62,699 bases of DNA from a bacterium (GCA_030691545.1 JAUYEE010000126.1:1-62699); one strand, 5' to 3'. Counted from the stretch's first letter, positions 26,267 to 35,627 are shown. Notes: generated from the sequence alone by a model not told the origin. Numbers and translations are program-made.

Positions 26267-26718
26267 GAGCCTTGCCCTCCTGTTTTCATATCCTCTTTAG
26301 TCGAGGAGTATGCTACCCAGAATCTCCGGACAAGGCAAGCCGAGAGAACAGGCGCGGCTCCATTTCAGTGGCATCGGCCGGCGACATGTGCCAGATACTG
26401 AGCGCAGTCCTGCCGAAGATGAACCTCTGTGACGCCCCTTCAGGGGTTTTGGAAGTTGGGCGGGGCGGCATTCCCAGGGCGTTGCGCTGGGCTAAGTTAT
26501 TTCGCCCCGTTGGGGCTTGGCATCTTCTTTTGGAGGGAGCCCTGAACGGGCGCCATATTATAGCCCAGGGCAACGCCCTGGGTCCCGCTCGAATCGAATC
26601 ATCCAAGCCCTGTAAAGGCACAATAGGCCATGCTACTATAAGAGAGTCACACCCAGCGGTTCACAACGATGAATAGCGAATTGGGCAAACAAAGCGGAGT
26701 CTGTTGAGGAGGTTACTG
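26267..26718. other. Intergenic region between hydrolase and sulfatase
   Basis: Divergent start regions at both ends. The middle is occupied by the ~210-bp composite repeat listed separately. No gene or clear promoter was seen in the remaining sequence. Confidence 0.5.
26431..26640 (+). repeat. Composite dispersed repeat, copy A (~210 bp)
   Basis: The modules are, in order: CCCTTCAGGGG, CCCAGGGCGTTGCGCTGGG, CGCCCCGTTGGGGCTTGGC, GAGCCCTGAACGGGCGCCAT, GCCCAGGGCAACGCCCTGGG, and CGAATCGAATCATCCAAGCC. The same order appears on the opposite strand at 46070-46285 with high identity. Shorter pieces lie at 43042-43142 and 47160-47210. Each module is a palindrome able to form a stem. Confidence 0.85.
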
Positions 26719-28197
26719 ATGAATCGGCGAGAGTTCGTCAAGAAGTGTGTTGCCGGTGCCGGAGGAGCGGCTCTTGTGGCTCGCCGCAGTCCCTTGGGGT
26801 TCTCGGCCGTCGAGGAAAAGCGGCCGAATGTCCTGTGGCTCATTGCGGAGGATTTCTGTCCAGACTTAGGTTGCTACGGTCATCCGCTGCTTAAGACGCC
26901 GAACATTGACAGGCTCGCCAGCGAGGGGGCTCGCTACACGAGCGCCTTCACGGCGGCGCCTGTTTGCTCTCCCAGCCGCTCTGCGTTCATGACCGGCATG
27001 TATCAGACGACGATCGGCGCCCATCAGCACCGCACTCCCGACAGGAAACCGCTGCCGCCGGGTGTGAAGGTGATTACCGACTACTTCCGCAATGCCGGAT
27101 ACTTCACCTCCAATTGTGCGGGAGGAAACTGGGAGAGACCGGGAAAAACCGATTTCAACTTTGAGGCGAAAAGACCTTTCGACGGAACGGATTGGAGGCA
27201 GCGAAAGGCCGGCCAGCCTTTCTTCGCCCAGGTGAATTTCGGCGAGACTCACCGCAACTTCAGAAGAGACCCGCAGAATCCCATTGACCCGGAGAAGGTC
27301 GAGATTCCCCCTTACTATCCGGATCATCCTGTCTCCCGCCGCGATTGGGCGGACTATCTCGAGTGCGCCCAGGTTCTTGATAAGAAGGTAGGGCAGGTCT
27401 TGCGGAGACTGGAGGAAGATGGACTCGCCGACAACACGCTCATGCTCCTCTTTGGCGATAATGGAAGGCCGCACATCCGAGGAAAGCAATTTCTGTATGA
27501 GGAAGGAATCCATGTTCCCCTCATCATCCGCTGGCCCGGACATATCAAGCCCGGCACGGTCGTTGATGGTCTCGTCAGCGCCATTGACTTCGGTCCGACG
27601 TGCATGAGCCTTGTGGGAATTGAAGTGCCCAGCGCGATGCAGGGTCAACCTTTCTTCGGCCACAATGCAAAGAATCGCGATTGCATTTTCGCCGCGAGAG
27701 ACCGGTGCGACGAAACCTACGACCGAATCCGCTGCGTCCGCACGAAGCGATTCAAATACATCCGAAACTTCTATCCGAATTTTCCTTACACGCTGACCAA
27801 TCTCTACAAGATGCGGCAATATCCCGTCCTCACGCTGATGCAGGTGCTGTACGCCGAGGGCAAGCTCACGCCGGAGCAAGCGCGGTTCATGGCTCCGTAC
27901 CGCCCCGGTGAAGAGCTGTACGATTTACAGAGCGACCCACACGAGCTTCATAACCTCGCATCGGACACGGACTATAGGCCGGTGCTCAATGAACTGCGCG
28001 ATACCCTCAATCGGTGGATTCACGAGACCAACGATCAGGGAGAGACTCCGGCGGACCCGCGAATCGCCGCAGAACAATTTGTCGCCCAACACCTCCCGGC
28101 GACAATCAACACGATGAAAAGCCGCGGCCTTTCGCCGGACGCCTCCCCCGCGGAATACCTGAAATATTGGGAGAGAACGCTGCTTTCGGGAAAGTAA
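26719..28197 (+). CDS. Tat-exported sulfatase (Cys-type)
   Basis: ATG 26719 lies behind TTGAGGAGG. The 492-residue protein has a Tat-like leader (NRREFVKKCVAGAGGAALVA), then the sulfatase N-terminal pattern RPNVLWLIAEDFCPDLGCYG. The active-site motif CSPSR is at residues 83-87, with C83 the residue expected to become formylglycine. It is followed by GMYQTTIGAHQHRT. LLFGDNGRPHIRGKQFLYEEGIHVPLI is the distal metal-site region. It would remove sulfate esters from a sulfated glycan or similar compound. An anaerobic or aerobic maturase must exist elsewhere. It lies next to a hydrolase and to Gfo/Idh genes, so the region as a whole looks like a sulfated-polysaccharide locus. Confidence 0.92.
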   Translation: MNRREFVKKCVAGAGGAALVARRSPLGFSAVEEKRPNVLWLIAEDFCPDLGCYGHPLLKTPNIDRLASEGARYTSAFTAAPVCSPSRSAFMTGMYQTTIGAHQHRTPDRKPLPPGVKVITDYFRNAGYFTSNCAGGNWERPGKTDFNFEAKRPFDGTDWRQRKAGQPFFAQVNFGETHRNFRRDPQNPIDPEKVEIPPYYPDHPVSRRDWADYLECAQVLDKKVGQVLRRLEEDGLADNTLMLLFGDNGRPHIRGKQFLYEEGIHVPLIIRWPGHIKPGTVVDGLVSAIDFGPTCMSLVGIEVPSAMQGQPFFGHNAKNRDCIFAARDRCDETYDRIRCVRTKRFKYIRNFYPNFPYTLTNLYKMRQYPVLTLMQVLYAEGKLTPEQARFMAPYRPGEELYDLQSDPHELHNLASDTDYRPVLNELRDTLNRWIHETNDQGETPADPRIAAEQFVAQHLPATINTMKSRGLSPDASPAEYLKYWERTLLSGK

Positions 28198-28250
28198 GGA
28201 TCGGGAGAATCTTCGTTTAAGGGCGAGCTTCTCAGCGATGGAGAGGAGGA

Positions 28251-28926
28251 ATGATGAAGCAAGCAACAAGTATCCTGACGGCAAGACTGTCACTATCCGT
28301 CGGATGCGTTCTCGTTGTCACGTTCAGTGGGTTCGCAAGTGAATTGGCGTTTCAGAGCGAATGGCCGCGAAACGCCGTTGGGATTTGGGTCGGGCCGGAA
28401 TAGTGGAGCAATCGTCTGCAGGGTTGACGAATCAAGCGGTGAGATCGTCTATGCCCCGCGCATCAGGGGCACGACCTTCCACCCGAAGGTCTTCAGAACC
28501 GGCTCCTACAGGCTCAAAGGCGGCCAGCCGGGCACAGAAAAGGTGAAGGCTCTCAAGAACATCCGCACCGTGTCGGCTTTCGTCATCAGGATTGCGATTT
28601 TGGTGGGAGCGCTGCTACCGGTCGTCGCGGTGAGTCGAGGTTTTTGCCGCCTACTGTGTCCGCTCGGTGCGATTTTCGGACTCTTTAACCGGGTTTCGCT
28701 TTTCAGGATACGGTTGACCAAGCAGGACTGCAACGACCGCGGCCTCTGTGCAAGGGATTGCCCTTTTGAGATACAACCCGTCACCCAAATGAACAGCCCC
28801 GAGTGCATCCGGTGCCCCAAGTGCATGTTGAGGGGCCACCCGAAGCTCGGGATGAAGTACGCGAGGGGAATTGCCGGCAGTCAGCGGGCCTCTGTGCTCA
28901 TGGCGGGGACCGGCGCTTCCGGACCC
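28251..28926 (+). pseudogene. Decayed chimeric gene: secreted-protein fragment joined to polyferredoxin remnant
   Basis: A good GGAGGA site precedes ATG 28251. The frame has a signal-like start (MMKQATSILTARLSLSVGC) and stops at TAG 28401-28403 after GIWVGPE. The coherent continuation lies in another frame: NSGAIVCRVDESSGEIVYAP, then a strand-rich RIRGTTFHPKVF, so a frameshift has occurred near 28395. This second frame then runs from residue ~80 into a membrane-linked 4Fe-4S protein end. CRLLCPLGAIFGLFNRVSLF and three cysteine groups (CNDRGLCARDCPF, CIRCPKC) are typical of NapH/NosR-type polyferredoxins. The N-terminal membrane segments of such a protein are missing. It is probably debris of two genes; a sequencing error could explain the frameshift but not the fusion. 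Confidence 0.65.
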
Positions 28927-28972
28927 TGATCGGCCAGGTCCCACGGCAAGCGGCCTGCATCGGGCACGGGCG

Positions 28973-30259
28973 CTACGCGGGCAAGAGGTCCTGGTTGTTG
29001 AGACCCAACCAGTCGCGGCCCCATGCAATTATCTCTTTGTCGCCCGGCTTCTCGTAAGCGTCCCGGCACCCGACGCCGAAGGCCAACCGGCGATAGGCCC
29101 GAACGGCATACTGTGGGAGATTCGATATAAGATCGGCTGCCGAGAGATTTTCCTCCCACCGCACTTTGTCGTCAACAACCGAGCGCGCGTACTCAGCTTT
29201 GTCGGTCGTCTCAGACGGCCCCCACGTTGCCCCCAGGTGCTCGACGGGAATTCCTCTTACATGGTGGAGTTCCACGCGCACCAGGACCTGGGCCTGGAAT
29301 CCGACCCTGCTGAGAAGGTTCCTCAGGAACAGAAGCCAGAGGGCGGGGTAGGCAATCAGCTGCTCCCGCTTAACATCGGCGTAACAGACGGGTCCAAGGC
29401 GGCTGTCCGTCTTGCCGCAAAGGTGTTCGGCGACGAAAACCGAGCCCCAGCTCGTGAGCTCCAGGTGCGAGGGGTCGCGCCCCGCCGAGCTGCGAACGAC
29501 GATGGCGTCCTGCTGCGCGTCCCAGTGGCACTCGTGCCACGGCGAGCGGCTATGCTGGACGGCCGCCTGCTGTAAGAGCGCGTGCAGCCCACGGGGCTCA
29601 ATCACGCGCTGCGCCGGGAACTCGGGGAGCGCCCAGAAGAGGATAGCCGGCGCTGGTCGCTTGGAGTTGCTCAGGCATGGGGTGCCGAGGGCCTTCCACC
29701 TTTTCATCGCCGTTCGGCGAATCTGGTTCCTGTGGTCAACAAGCGCCTTGCGGCGCTCGGTCAATCGAAGGATCTCGTCGAGGGTCGCCAGCTTCGGCTC
29801 GAAAGGCTTCGAGTGTTCATCAACGCGCACGTAGCACCCCTCTCTCTTGAAGAGAAAATGGGGCGCGGACATGCTCGCCGGGACGTGGACGACATAGCAA
29901 ACCTTATTCTGATTGCCGACTGGAATCGCGTCGGAGACCTCAATATCTACGAGCGGGGGATACACCCACTCCACGGCCCATTGAATCAGGGTCTGCTTGA
30001 GGTTGGGAATCGGGTCCACGCCCGGAATGGACTTGATCTGGCCCCTCTCCTGTCCACCCTTTTCTTCTATGCCGAAAATGAGGTAGCCGCCGAATGTATT
30101 AGCGAACGCGGACATCTCCTTCAGCACGTCGTCCCTGCCAGCGTCCCCGGACTTAAATTGGGACTTGTACTCCAGGACGACGCTCTCACGCACATCGTTG
30201 TTTTGCAGTTGTTCGATGTCGCTAAATGCGATGTCCGAAAGAAGCTTTCCAAATACCAT
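28973..30259 (-). CDS. AlbA_2 / Schlafen-like putative DNA-binding domain protein
   Basis: A 428-residue soluble protein. The N-terminal 150 residues match the AlbA_2 (divergent AAA_4/Schlafen-like) module: ESVVLEYKSQFKSG, KEMSAFANTFGGYLIFGIEE, WVYPPLVDIEV and FLFKREGCYVRVDEHSKPF. The E, K and GG residues of the core are present. The remaining 270 residues, with no recognised domain, contain many Arg and Trp residues. AlbA_2 proteins occur as transcription regulators and in phage-defence loci; the function here is unknown. It faces the decayed polyferredoxin gene and follows the DUF3160 gene by only 27 nt on the same side of the window, without evidence of an operon. Confidence 0.75.
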   Translation of the reverse strand: MVFGKLLSDIAFSDIEQLQNNDVRESVVLEYKSQFKSGDAGRDDVLKEMSAFANTFGGYLIFGIEEKGGQERGQIKSIPGVDPIPNLKQTLIQWAVEWVYPPLVDIEVSDAIPVGNQNKVCYVVHVPASMSAPHFLFKREGCYVRVDEHSKPFEPKLATLDEILRLTERRKALVDHRNQIRRTAMKRWKALGTPCLSNSKRPAPAILFWALPEFPAQRVIEPRGLHALLQQAAVQHSRSPWHECHWDAQQDAIVVRSSAGRDPSHLELTSWGSVFVAEHLCGKTDSRLGPVCYADVKREQLIAYPALWLLFLRNLLSRVGFQAQVLVRVELHHVRGIPVEHLGATWGPSETTDKAEYARSVVDDKVRWEENLSAADLISNLPQYAVRAYRRLAFGVGCRDAYEKPGDKEIIAWGRDWLGLNNQDLLPA

Positions 30260-30286
30260 GTTTCCTGCCCTCCGCCTTGAGGCGGG

Positions 30287-32968
30287 CTATGGAACGAGAT
30301 TCACCCGGAAGAATCGCTGCCGGAAATCGCCCGTTCCCGGAACCACGACATCAGTATTCTCGTAACGCGGGCTGATTGGCGTTCCCCATTCCTGCCATGT
30401 TCGCAGGTCATCGGAATAGAGAATCTGATACTTGTTGCCAGGCGGCGTGTTCCAGTAGAGGTATGTTCCCGAACCCCACTGTTGAATCTCGAGGACACGG
30501 AAGCACGATGCCGCATCGGCGGGATTTGTTCCGAGCATGTACTCCTGCTCATTCGTGAAGCCGTCCTCGTCGTAATCGCCATTCGGGTCGTTGACCACAT
30601 CAATCCCGCCCCAAATTGATTTCTCCCATGAGTCAAGAAGGCGGTCGCCGTCGCTATCCTCCGTCCCGCCGACAGGCGAGGAGTCCACCGGATGCATGAA
30701 GCTACTGACCCAATCGGGCTGAGCCGGATTCGTGCCGCTTTCGAGCATCGCCGTCCATTTCTCGTCCGTCAGCCTGTCCCCCATCGGCCACTTGAATTCG
30801 TAGTAGCTGAAGACGGGGCCAGCACCTAAGAGGGTCCTTCCGTCCGGAACCTTGTAGGCGACAACCATCAACTTGACGTATCCGACGCCCTCCTCCAACA
30901 CCTTCTTCGAGTTGATGTCCGTGTGGACGTCGGCAATCATCGCGGTCTTGGCGCCCTTGTCATCCGAAAGTCCCTCGATTAACGGTGCGAGCGTCCAGCC
31001 GAAATTCTCGATGTAATCGTAGTCTTCCTCAGACAGCTCTCTGCCTTCCAGCTCGGAAATAGAGATGTCGGTCAGGCGGCTCAGCACGTCCTCTAAGCCT
31101 TTGAGCCTGTACTCCTGCGCCGCGTCGAGGACGTTCAGGTCGGTAAGTCCCGTTCTCGTCATCCTCGTCATTCCCACAAGCCGATTGTAGAACTCCGGCA
31201 CCGGCTCCACGTATCCGCGGTCGGGTTTCGGCGGCTCCGGGGGAACCGAGGTGGTGACGTAGATGCCCGGCGTGTAGCTCTGCTTTGCGTAAAGAATCGT
31301 GTCATGCCGCAACTCGGCCCAGGAAGCAAGTGCTGTGTGGAGCTGCTTGTGCTTCCAGCGAGTTCCCTGCGTGAACGCCGGATAGCCCTCGCCGTAACTC
31401 CCCAGCAGCGACTTCAGCGTGTACATCCAGCTCCAGTAGAGGTTCTTGTTCCAATCCTCCTCGGTGAACGAATCGAAAAGCTCCACCATATCCCCCATAG
31501 CCTTGTCCCAGAATTCGTACTCGGCGTCTCCCTCTCGTTCGAGAATCGCCAGAGCCTCGTCCGAGCCGAGCACCGCCATCACATCGAGTCCTCTCGGGAA
31601 ACCCCTGACGTAACCGAGGTCTTCTATGTACACGGCCGTGAACGGTTCCTCGGAGCCAACGTATCTGCCAGTCACGGGAGCGACCAACTGCTGAAACATA
31701 TAGGAATCCGGGATGAAGCGCTGCCCCATCAACCGCATCCCTTTGCTCTTGTCCAGCACTTCATCGAGTTGTTCCGGGGTCAGTGGCGGTTCCGGCCACG
31801 GCGGTGGCGGCAGGACGATGTAGATTTCGCCCGTTCCTCCATAGATTTGAGGACTCCGCATGAGAGCCAGAGCGGTCTTCAATGAGAGCATCTTCTCATC
31901 GTCGTTGAAATCCTCGACGTTCACCGGCGAGCCGAAGATGCTCAGGATCGCTTCCTTGTATTCGTAGGGCGTCAGGTCATCGGCTGTACCGACGAAAAAG
32001 GAAGTCACCGCGTACATCCGATTCCAGATGTCCGCGATGGGCTTCCCTTCCCCTTCGAGCCTGTCGAGGGCGAGGGCTATCAGCGAGGCTTGAACGGTCT
32101 GAATCCTGGCGTCGTCTGGCGAAATGACGGCCTCGCATAACGGACCCCAGGGGATGGCTCCCTTCAGGAGAAATGCCATCCGCCCGTACCACATCATCGC
32201 TTTGAAATACTTCTTCAGCGTCTCGCTTCGGGTGTAGTGACCGCGCGGAACGTACTGGGAGTAGTCCTCCTTGTAGATGAAAACGTCGCTCTCCAGGAAT
32301 CCTGAATGGGCCTCGATCTTCCCGAGTTCACTTTGCACCGGAGCGGAAACGAAGTTGGGAACGTTGACCTCCGAGCCGAGGAGCTTCAGGGCGACAGCGA
32401 AGTAGGCGACGTTTCTCTTGGCAGCCTCCTTCAGGTCACCGGAGAAACCCTCGTACTGATTCACGGACTCCTCGAACAGAGCTTCCGACATCGAGATGAG
32501 GTCGAAAAAGAACTCTCTTTCCTCAATACACCGGAGAATCTCGTCGAACTGAACGTGGTAGAGGTGAAGGAGGGAATCCGAGGTCACAAAATTCGGGACG
32601 CCCGCTTCCTTCAGATCGCCGTACGGCTTCACCATGTCATCGTACCGCTCCTCCCCAGCCAGTCCGTCAACGACAACAAAACCATTGTTCTCAATGGCCT
32701 GCCTGGCGTTGTCATCCAGGCGAAGAACCCATTCTGAAAGATGCGCATTTGCGATGTCACTGAACTGAATGGGAAAAGAATATGAAGGAGCATTGGGGTT
32801 CACGGAGATTGGACGGGCTTCGTAGTACGAAGTCATCTCGAGTTTGCGGAGGCCCTGTGTTTCGCCGCCCTCAGATGGCGGCGGACCCTCACCTGAGGCT
32901 CTAACCGAGAAACACGCCGCAACAGTGGCCAGCACCACAATGACACCTCGTTCATGGAGCGCCTTCAT
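30287..32968 (-). CDS. DUF3160 secreted protein with C-terminal calcium-binding and beta domains
   Basis: ATG 32968 has a perfect GGAGGAGGTG site; 19 upstream codons of open frame are not used. The 893-residue protein has a Sec signal (MKALHERGVIVVLATVAACF) and then the DUF3160 core. Recognisable pieces are FVVVDG, VPNFVTSDSLLHLYHVQFDEIL, KAMMWYGRMAFLLKG, WSWMYTLKSLLGSYGEGYPAF and SWAELRHDTILYAKQSY. Residues ~790-840 carry a DSDGDRLLDSWEK / YDEDGFTNEQEYMLGTNPAD calcium-binding repeat. A short beta domain (YLYWNTPPGNKYQILYSDDL) ends it. The same DGD-plus-beta tail closes the CotH protein at 16260, which suggests a shared surface-sorting or anchoring tail. The biochemical function of DUF3160 is not established. 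Confidence 0.88.
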   Translation of the reverse strand: MKALHERGVIVVLATVAACFSVRASGEGPPPSEGGETQGLRKLEMTSYYEARPISVNPNAPSYSFPIQFSDIANAHLSEWVLRLDDNARQAIENNGFVVVDGLAGEERYDDMVKPYGDLKEAGVPNFVTSDSLLHLYHVQFDEILRCIEEREFFFDLISMSEALFEESVNQYEGFSGDLKEAAKRNVAYFAVALKLLGSEVNVPNFVSAPVQSELGKIEAHSGFLESDVFIYKEDYSQYVPRGHYTRSETLKKYFKAMMWYGRMAFLLKGAIPWGPLCEAVISPDDARIQTVQASLIALALDRLEGEGKPIADIWNRMYAVTSFFVGTADDLTPYEYKEAILSIFGSPVNVEDFNDDEKMLSLKTALALMRSPQIYGGTGEIYIVLPPPPWPEPPLTPEQLDEVLDKSKGMRLMGQRFIPDSYMFQQLVAPVTGRYVGSEEPFTAVYIEDLGYVRGFPRGLDVMAVLGSDEALAILEREGDAEYEFWDKAMGDMVELFDSFTEEDWNKNLYWSWMYTLKSLLGSYGEGYPAFTQGTRWKHKQLHTALASWAELRHDTILYAKQSYTPGIYVTTSVPPEPPKPDRGYVEPVPEFYNRLVGMTRMTRTGLTDLNVLDAAQEYRLKGLEDVLSRLTDISISELEGRELSEEDYDYIENFGWTLAPLIEGLSDDKGAKTAMIADVHTDINSKKVLEEGVGYVKLMVVAYKVPDGRTLLGAGPVFSYYEFKWPMGDRLTDEKWTAMLESGTNPAQPDWVSSFMHPVDSSPVGGTEDSDGDRLLDSWEKSIWGGIDVVNDPNGDYDEDGFTNEQEYMLGTNPADAASCFRVLEIQQWGSGTYLYWNTPPGNKYQILYSDDLRTWQEWGTPISPRYENTDVVVPGTGDFRQRFFRVNLVP

Positions 32969-33040
32969 TGTTGTCACCTCCTCCTGACAATATCGCGTGC
33001 TTTTCCGGGCATCCTCCAGGGTCAACCTTGATCAATTAAA

Positions 33041-33068
33041 ATCATACTCATGGAGCGCCGTTTGTCAA
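33041..33068 (-). promoter_or_regulatory. Sigma70-type promoter of the DUF3160 gene
   Basis: On the minus strand TTGACA (33068-33063), a 16-bp spacer and TATGAT (33046-33041). Transcription would start about 65 nt before the ATG at 32968. Confidence 0.65.
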
Positions 33069-33146
33069 GAGGCAAAAGCGCTGCGAAACGGATGAGTTGG
33101 GAGCGACCGCGCGGGAGGACGAACCCCGCAGAACCCACCGCGTTCC

Positions 33147-34103
33147 CTACTCAATGGTCACCGTCTCGTCCAGCGGAAGTGAGCGTTCTTGCCCGGCGAG
33201 CTGGCTGCGACTCCAGCGGCGGCTGATGACCCACCATTCCTCAGGATATTTCCGGATCGCCGTCTCGAGGGATTTGACGACATTGGCGAGGTTCACCTCG
33301 ACGTCCCTCTGACGGTCGCCGGTGGAAACGAGTTGAACGGGGCAGCCGATTTCGATGACGTGGCGAACGATTCCTCTCCTGTGAATGGTGACGGGCAGAA
33401 TACTGGCTCCGGTTCTCAGGGCAAGGCTGATGACTCCGGGGAACATCTCCGTGGGGATTCCGAAGAACGGGACAACGCATCCCTTGCCGCGGGAGGGCTT
33501 CTGGTCTATGAGGACGTGGAGGATGTCGTTGGAAAGTAGCCGAGCAATGCAGCTCTTAATGCACTGGCTGCGCGGTCGGTCCGCGATCCAGTTGACACCG
33601 AGGCGCCCCATCATGTCGCGGTAAAGCTGGGCAATGCGAGGGTCATGGGCGAAGCGAAGGATCACCCAGCTCGGATACCCCTCTCGCGTGAGGCGGACAG
33701 CGACGAAGGTAAAGGTACCCACGTGTCCCCCCGCGAGGACGACGCCGCGTCCCCTTGCTTTAGCAGCGGCAAGATGCTCCAACCCGACGATTCTGACGTT
33801 GCGCATGAAGGTCGCCGTGTCCGCGTAGCAGTACCGGATGGTCTCCAGCCCCATGGTCATGATGTACGCGGCGGCCCTGCGAAAAATCTGCCGCTTGCGG
33901 CGCCGGCTGACCGTGTCGCCGAAAACGACACGGAGGTTGAGAAGGGAGACGGTTGTTCGGAGACTCAGAAGATGAGACGCGACCCAGCCGAGGCAACGTC
34001 CCAGCCGGACCACCGTAACTATGTCCAGGCGACGGATGAGCCCCAGAAGAAGGCGGATGAATGCCCGCGCGAGGTCATCCTTGAACCGCCGGAATTCTCC
34101 CAT
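33147..34103 (-). CDS. LpxL/HtrB-like acyltransferase with altered catalytic motif
   Basis: ATG 34103 has GAGAGG upstream; TTG 34124 would add seven residues. The 318-residue protein fits the lipid A acyltransferase (LpxL/HtrB) family: DDLARAFIRLLLGLIRRLD, a segment with little hydrophobic anchor, RNVRIVGLEHLAAAKARGRGVVLAGGH, VLIDQKPSRGKGCVVPFFGIP and YPEEWWVISRRW. The family's HX4(D/E) catalytic box (as in HFGNWE) reads HVGTFT at residues 127-132, so Thr replaces the acidic residue. It lies 27 nt downstream of an acyl-CoA ligase gene on the same strand, which could supply its acyl donor. The product is probably membrane-associated and acts in envelope lipid synthesis, if active. Confidence 0.75.
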   Translation of the reverse strand: MGEFRRFKDDLARAFIRLLLGLIRRLDIVTVVRLGRCLGWVASHLLSLRTTVSLLNLRVVFGDTVSRRRKRQIFRRAAAYIMTMGLETIRYCYADTATFMRNVRIVGLEHLAAAKARGRGVVLAGGHVGTFTFVAVRLTREGYPSWVILRFAHDPRIAQLYRDMMGRLGVNWIADRPRSQCIKSCIARLLSNDILHVLIDQKPSRGKGCVVPFFGIPTEMFPGVISLALRTGASILPVTIHRRGIVRHVIEIGCPVQLVSTGDRQRDVEVNLANVVKSLETAIRKYPEEWWVISRRWSRSQLAGQERSLPLDETVTIE

Positions 34104-34130
34104 GGACGCCTCTCGCCGGAACAATTCCCG

Positions 34131-35627
34131 TCACTCCGAAGAGGGGATGATCGGCTTGCCCGTGGGAGTCCTCTGGATGCTCTCGACCACGGTGACGACG
34201 TGGGGAATCTGATAGTCGCCGAGCATCGAGCGGCAGAAGTGGAGGACGCTCTGGCGATCAACCGCCCGGCCGGGTTTGGGCACGACGAGAGCCGCGACCT
34301 CGTACCCGCGGGGCCCGCCCTTTTTCCCGTAAACGACGACGTCCCGGATGTCCGGGTGCTGACGGAGAATGTCCTCAACTTCCGGCGGATAGACCTTCAG
34401 CCCGCCCACGTTGAAAACGCCGTCCTTGCGCCCAAGATGATAGAAGAAGCCGTCCGCGTCCATGCGCGCGATGTCGCCCGTCTTGAACCAGCCGTCCTCA
34501 ATGACTTCTTGCGTCAGGTCATCGCGGCCGAGGTATCCTTTCATGACGTGGGGGCCGCGGACGAGGAGTTCCCCTCGCTCCCCCAGCGGAACTTCATTGC
34601 CATCATCGTCAACGAGCTTGATCTCCGCTTTGGGAACCGCTCGCCCCATGCTGCCGCGTTTACGGTCGGCCCAGTCCAGAGGCATGAGAGTGATGATGGG
34701 GGATGTCTCTGTCAGCCCATAGCCCTGGATAATCTTTGTGCCGGGGAACCGGTGGGCGAGAGCGTGAATCATCTGCGCCGGGACTGCCATCCCCATCAGG
34801 GCGATGAAGTGCAGGCTTGACGTGTCAAAAGGCCACGGATAGGGCAATTGAAGCATCGCCCCGCAGACCGGGGGCACGGAATGGAACCAGTTGATTTTAT
34901 GTTTTTGCACGTCGGCCAGAATGTCCCCTGGAGCAAGGCTTCTGAAAATGACCAGCGTGGCCCCCACGACAGCGAGATGATTGCACAGGATCGGACCCGA
35001 AATGTGGGACATGGGAAGAACCATTCCGCCGACGTCCTCGGAGGAGCAGCCCGTGATGTTCACCAGTTGGTCGGGGAAGAACTCGTGGTGGGCGTTGGTT
35101 AACACGACCCCTTTGGGACGGGCCGTGGTGCCTGAGGTAAAGAGGTACAGAGCATCCGCGGACTCGTCGTCTTCGGGGACCTCTTCTACCGGCGTCGCTT
35201 CACGTAGCGCGCGGTTGTATTCGTCATCCGGCTGCGACCCGGACACCACGATGAGATTGTTCTCAACAGGAGAGCCTTTGGCGGCTTCTGCGACAAACGG
35301 GGCGACGGAAGCATCCACAACAGCCAGGCGGCTGCCGGAATCGGCGAGGATCGCTGCGAGGGAAGGCCCTCGGAGACGCACATCAATCGGCACGGAGATT
35401 CCGCCGAGGAGGAATGTGGCAAAATACACCTCGACGAACTCAATGGAATTGGGAAGGATGACGGCGACTGGCGTTCCTTTCTCGACGCCGCGCGCCCGGA
35501 AGGCCCCGGCCAGTCTCCGGCTGCGGGATAAAAGCTCCGAGAACGTCTCCGTTCTTTCTCCCCAGATGAGGGCAACTTTCTGGGGGAATTTCTCGACGGT
35601 TTTGACGAGACATTTGGCAACGTTCAT
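34131..35627 (-). CDS. AMP-dependent acyl-CoA synthetase/ligase
   Basis: ATG 35627 has GGAGAGG six nt ahead; the longer frame is discarded. The 498-residue enzyme has all ANL-superfamily signatures: A3 YLFTSGTTARPKGVVL, A5 IIQGYGLTETSPI, A7 GWFKTGDIARMDADGFF, A8 HLGRKDGVFNVGGLKVYPPE, and A10 RTPTGKP with the catalytic Lys close to the C-terminus. It would activate a fatty or other carboxylic acid to acyl-AMP and then acyl-CoA (or acyl-carrier protein). No signal peptide is visible. The downstream acyltransferase could use its product, which is inference from the 27-nt spacing. Confidence 0.9.
   Translation of the reverse strand: MNVAKCLVKTVEKFPQKVALIWGERTETFSELLSRSRRLAGAFRARGVEKGTPVAVILPNSIEFVEVYFATFLLGGISVPIDVRLRGPSLAAILADSGSRLAVVDASVAPFVAEAAKGSPVENNLIVVSGSQPDDEYNRALREATPVEEVPEDDESADALYLFTSGTTARPKGVVLTNAHHEFFPDQLVNITGCSSEDVGGMVLPMSHISGPILCNHLAVVGATLVIFRSLAPGDILADVQKHKINWFHSVPPVCGAMLQLPYPWPFDTSSLHFIALMGMAVPAQMIHALAHRFPGTKIIQGYGLTETSPIITLMPLDWADRKRGSMGRAVPKAEIKLVDDDGNEVPLGERGELLVRGPHVMKGYLGRDDLTQEVIEDGWFKTGDIARMDADGFFYHLGRKDGVFNVGGLKVYPPEVEDILRQHPDIRDVVVYGKKGGPRGYEVAALVVPKPGRAVDRQSVLHFCRSMLGDYQIPHVVTVVESIQRTPTGKPIIPSSE

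Noticed and set aside
26431..26640. CRISPR-like or tRNA-like palindromes
   Set aside because: The modules are not evenly spaced, carry no spacers and do not form a tRNA cloverleaf.
28315..28926. Intact 204-residue gene starting at 28315
   Set aside because: No ribosome site at 28315; the good start is at 28251 in another frame, and the end is a fragment of a larger polyferredoxin.
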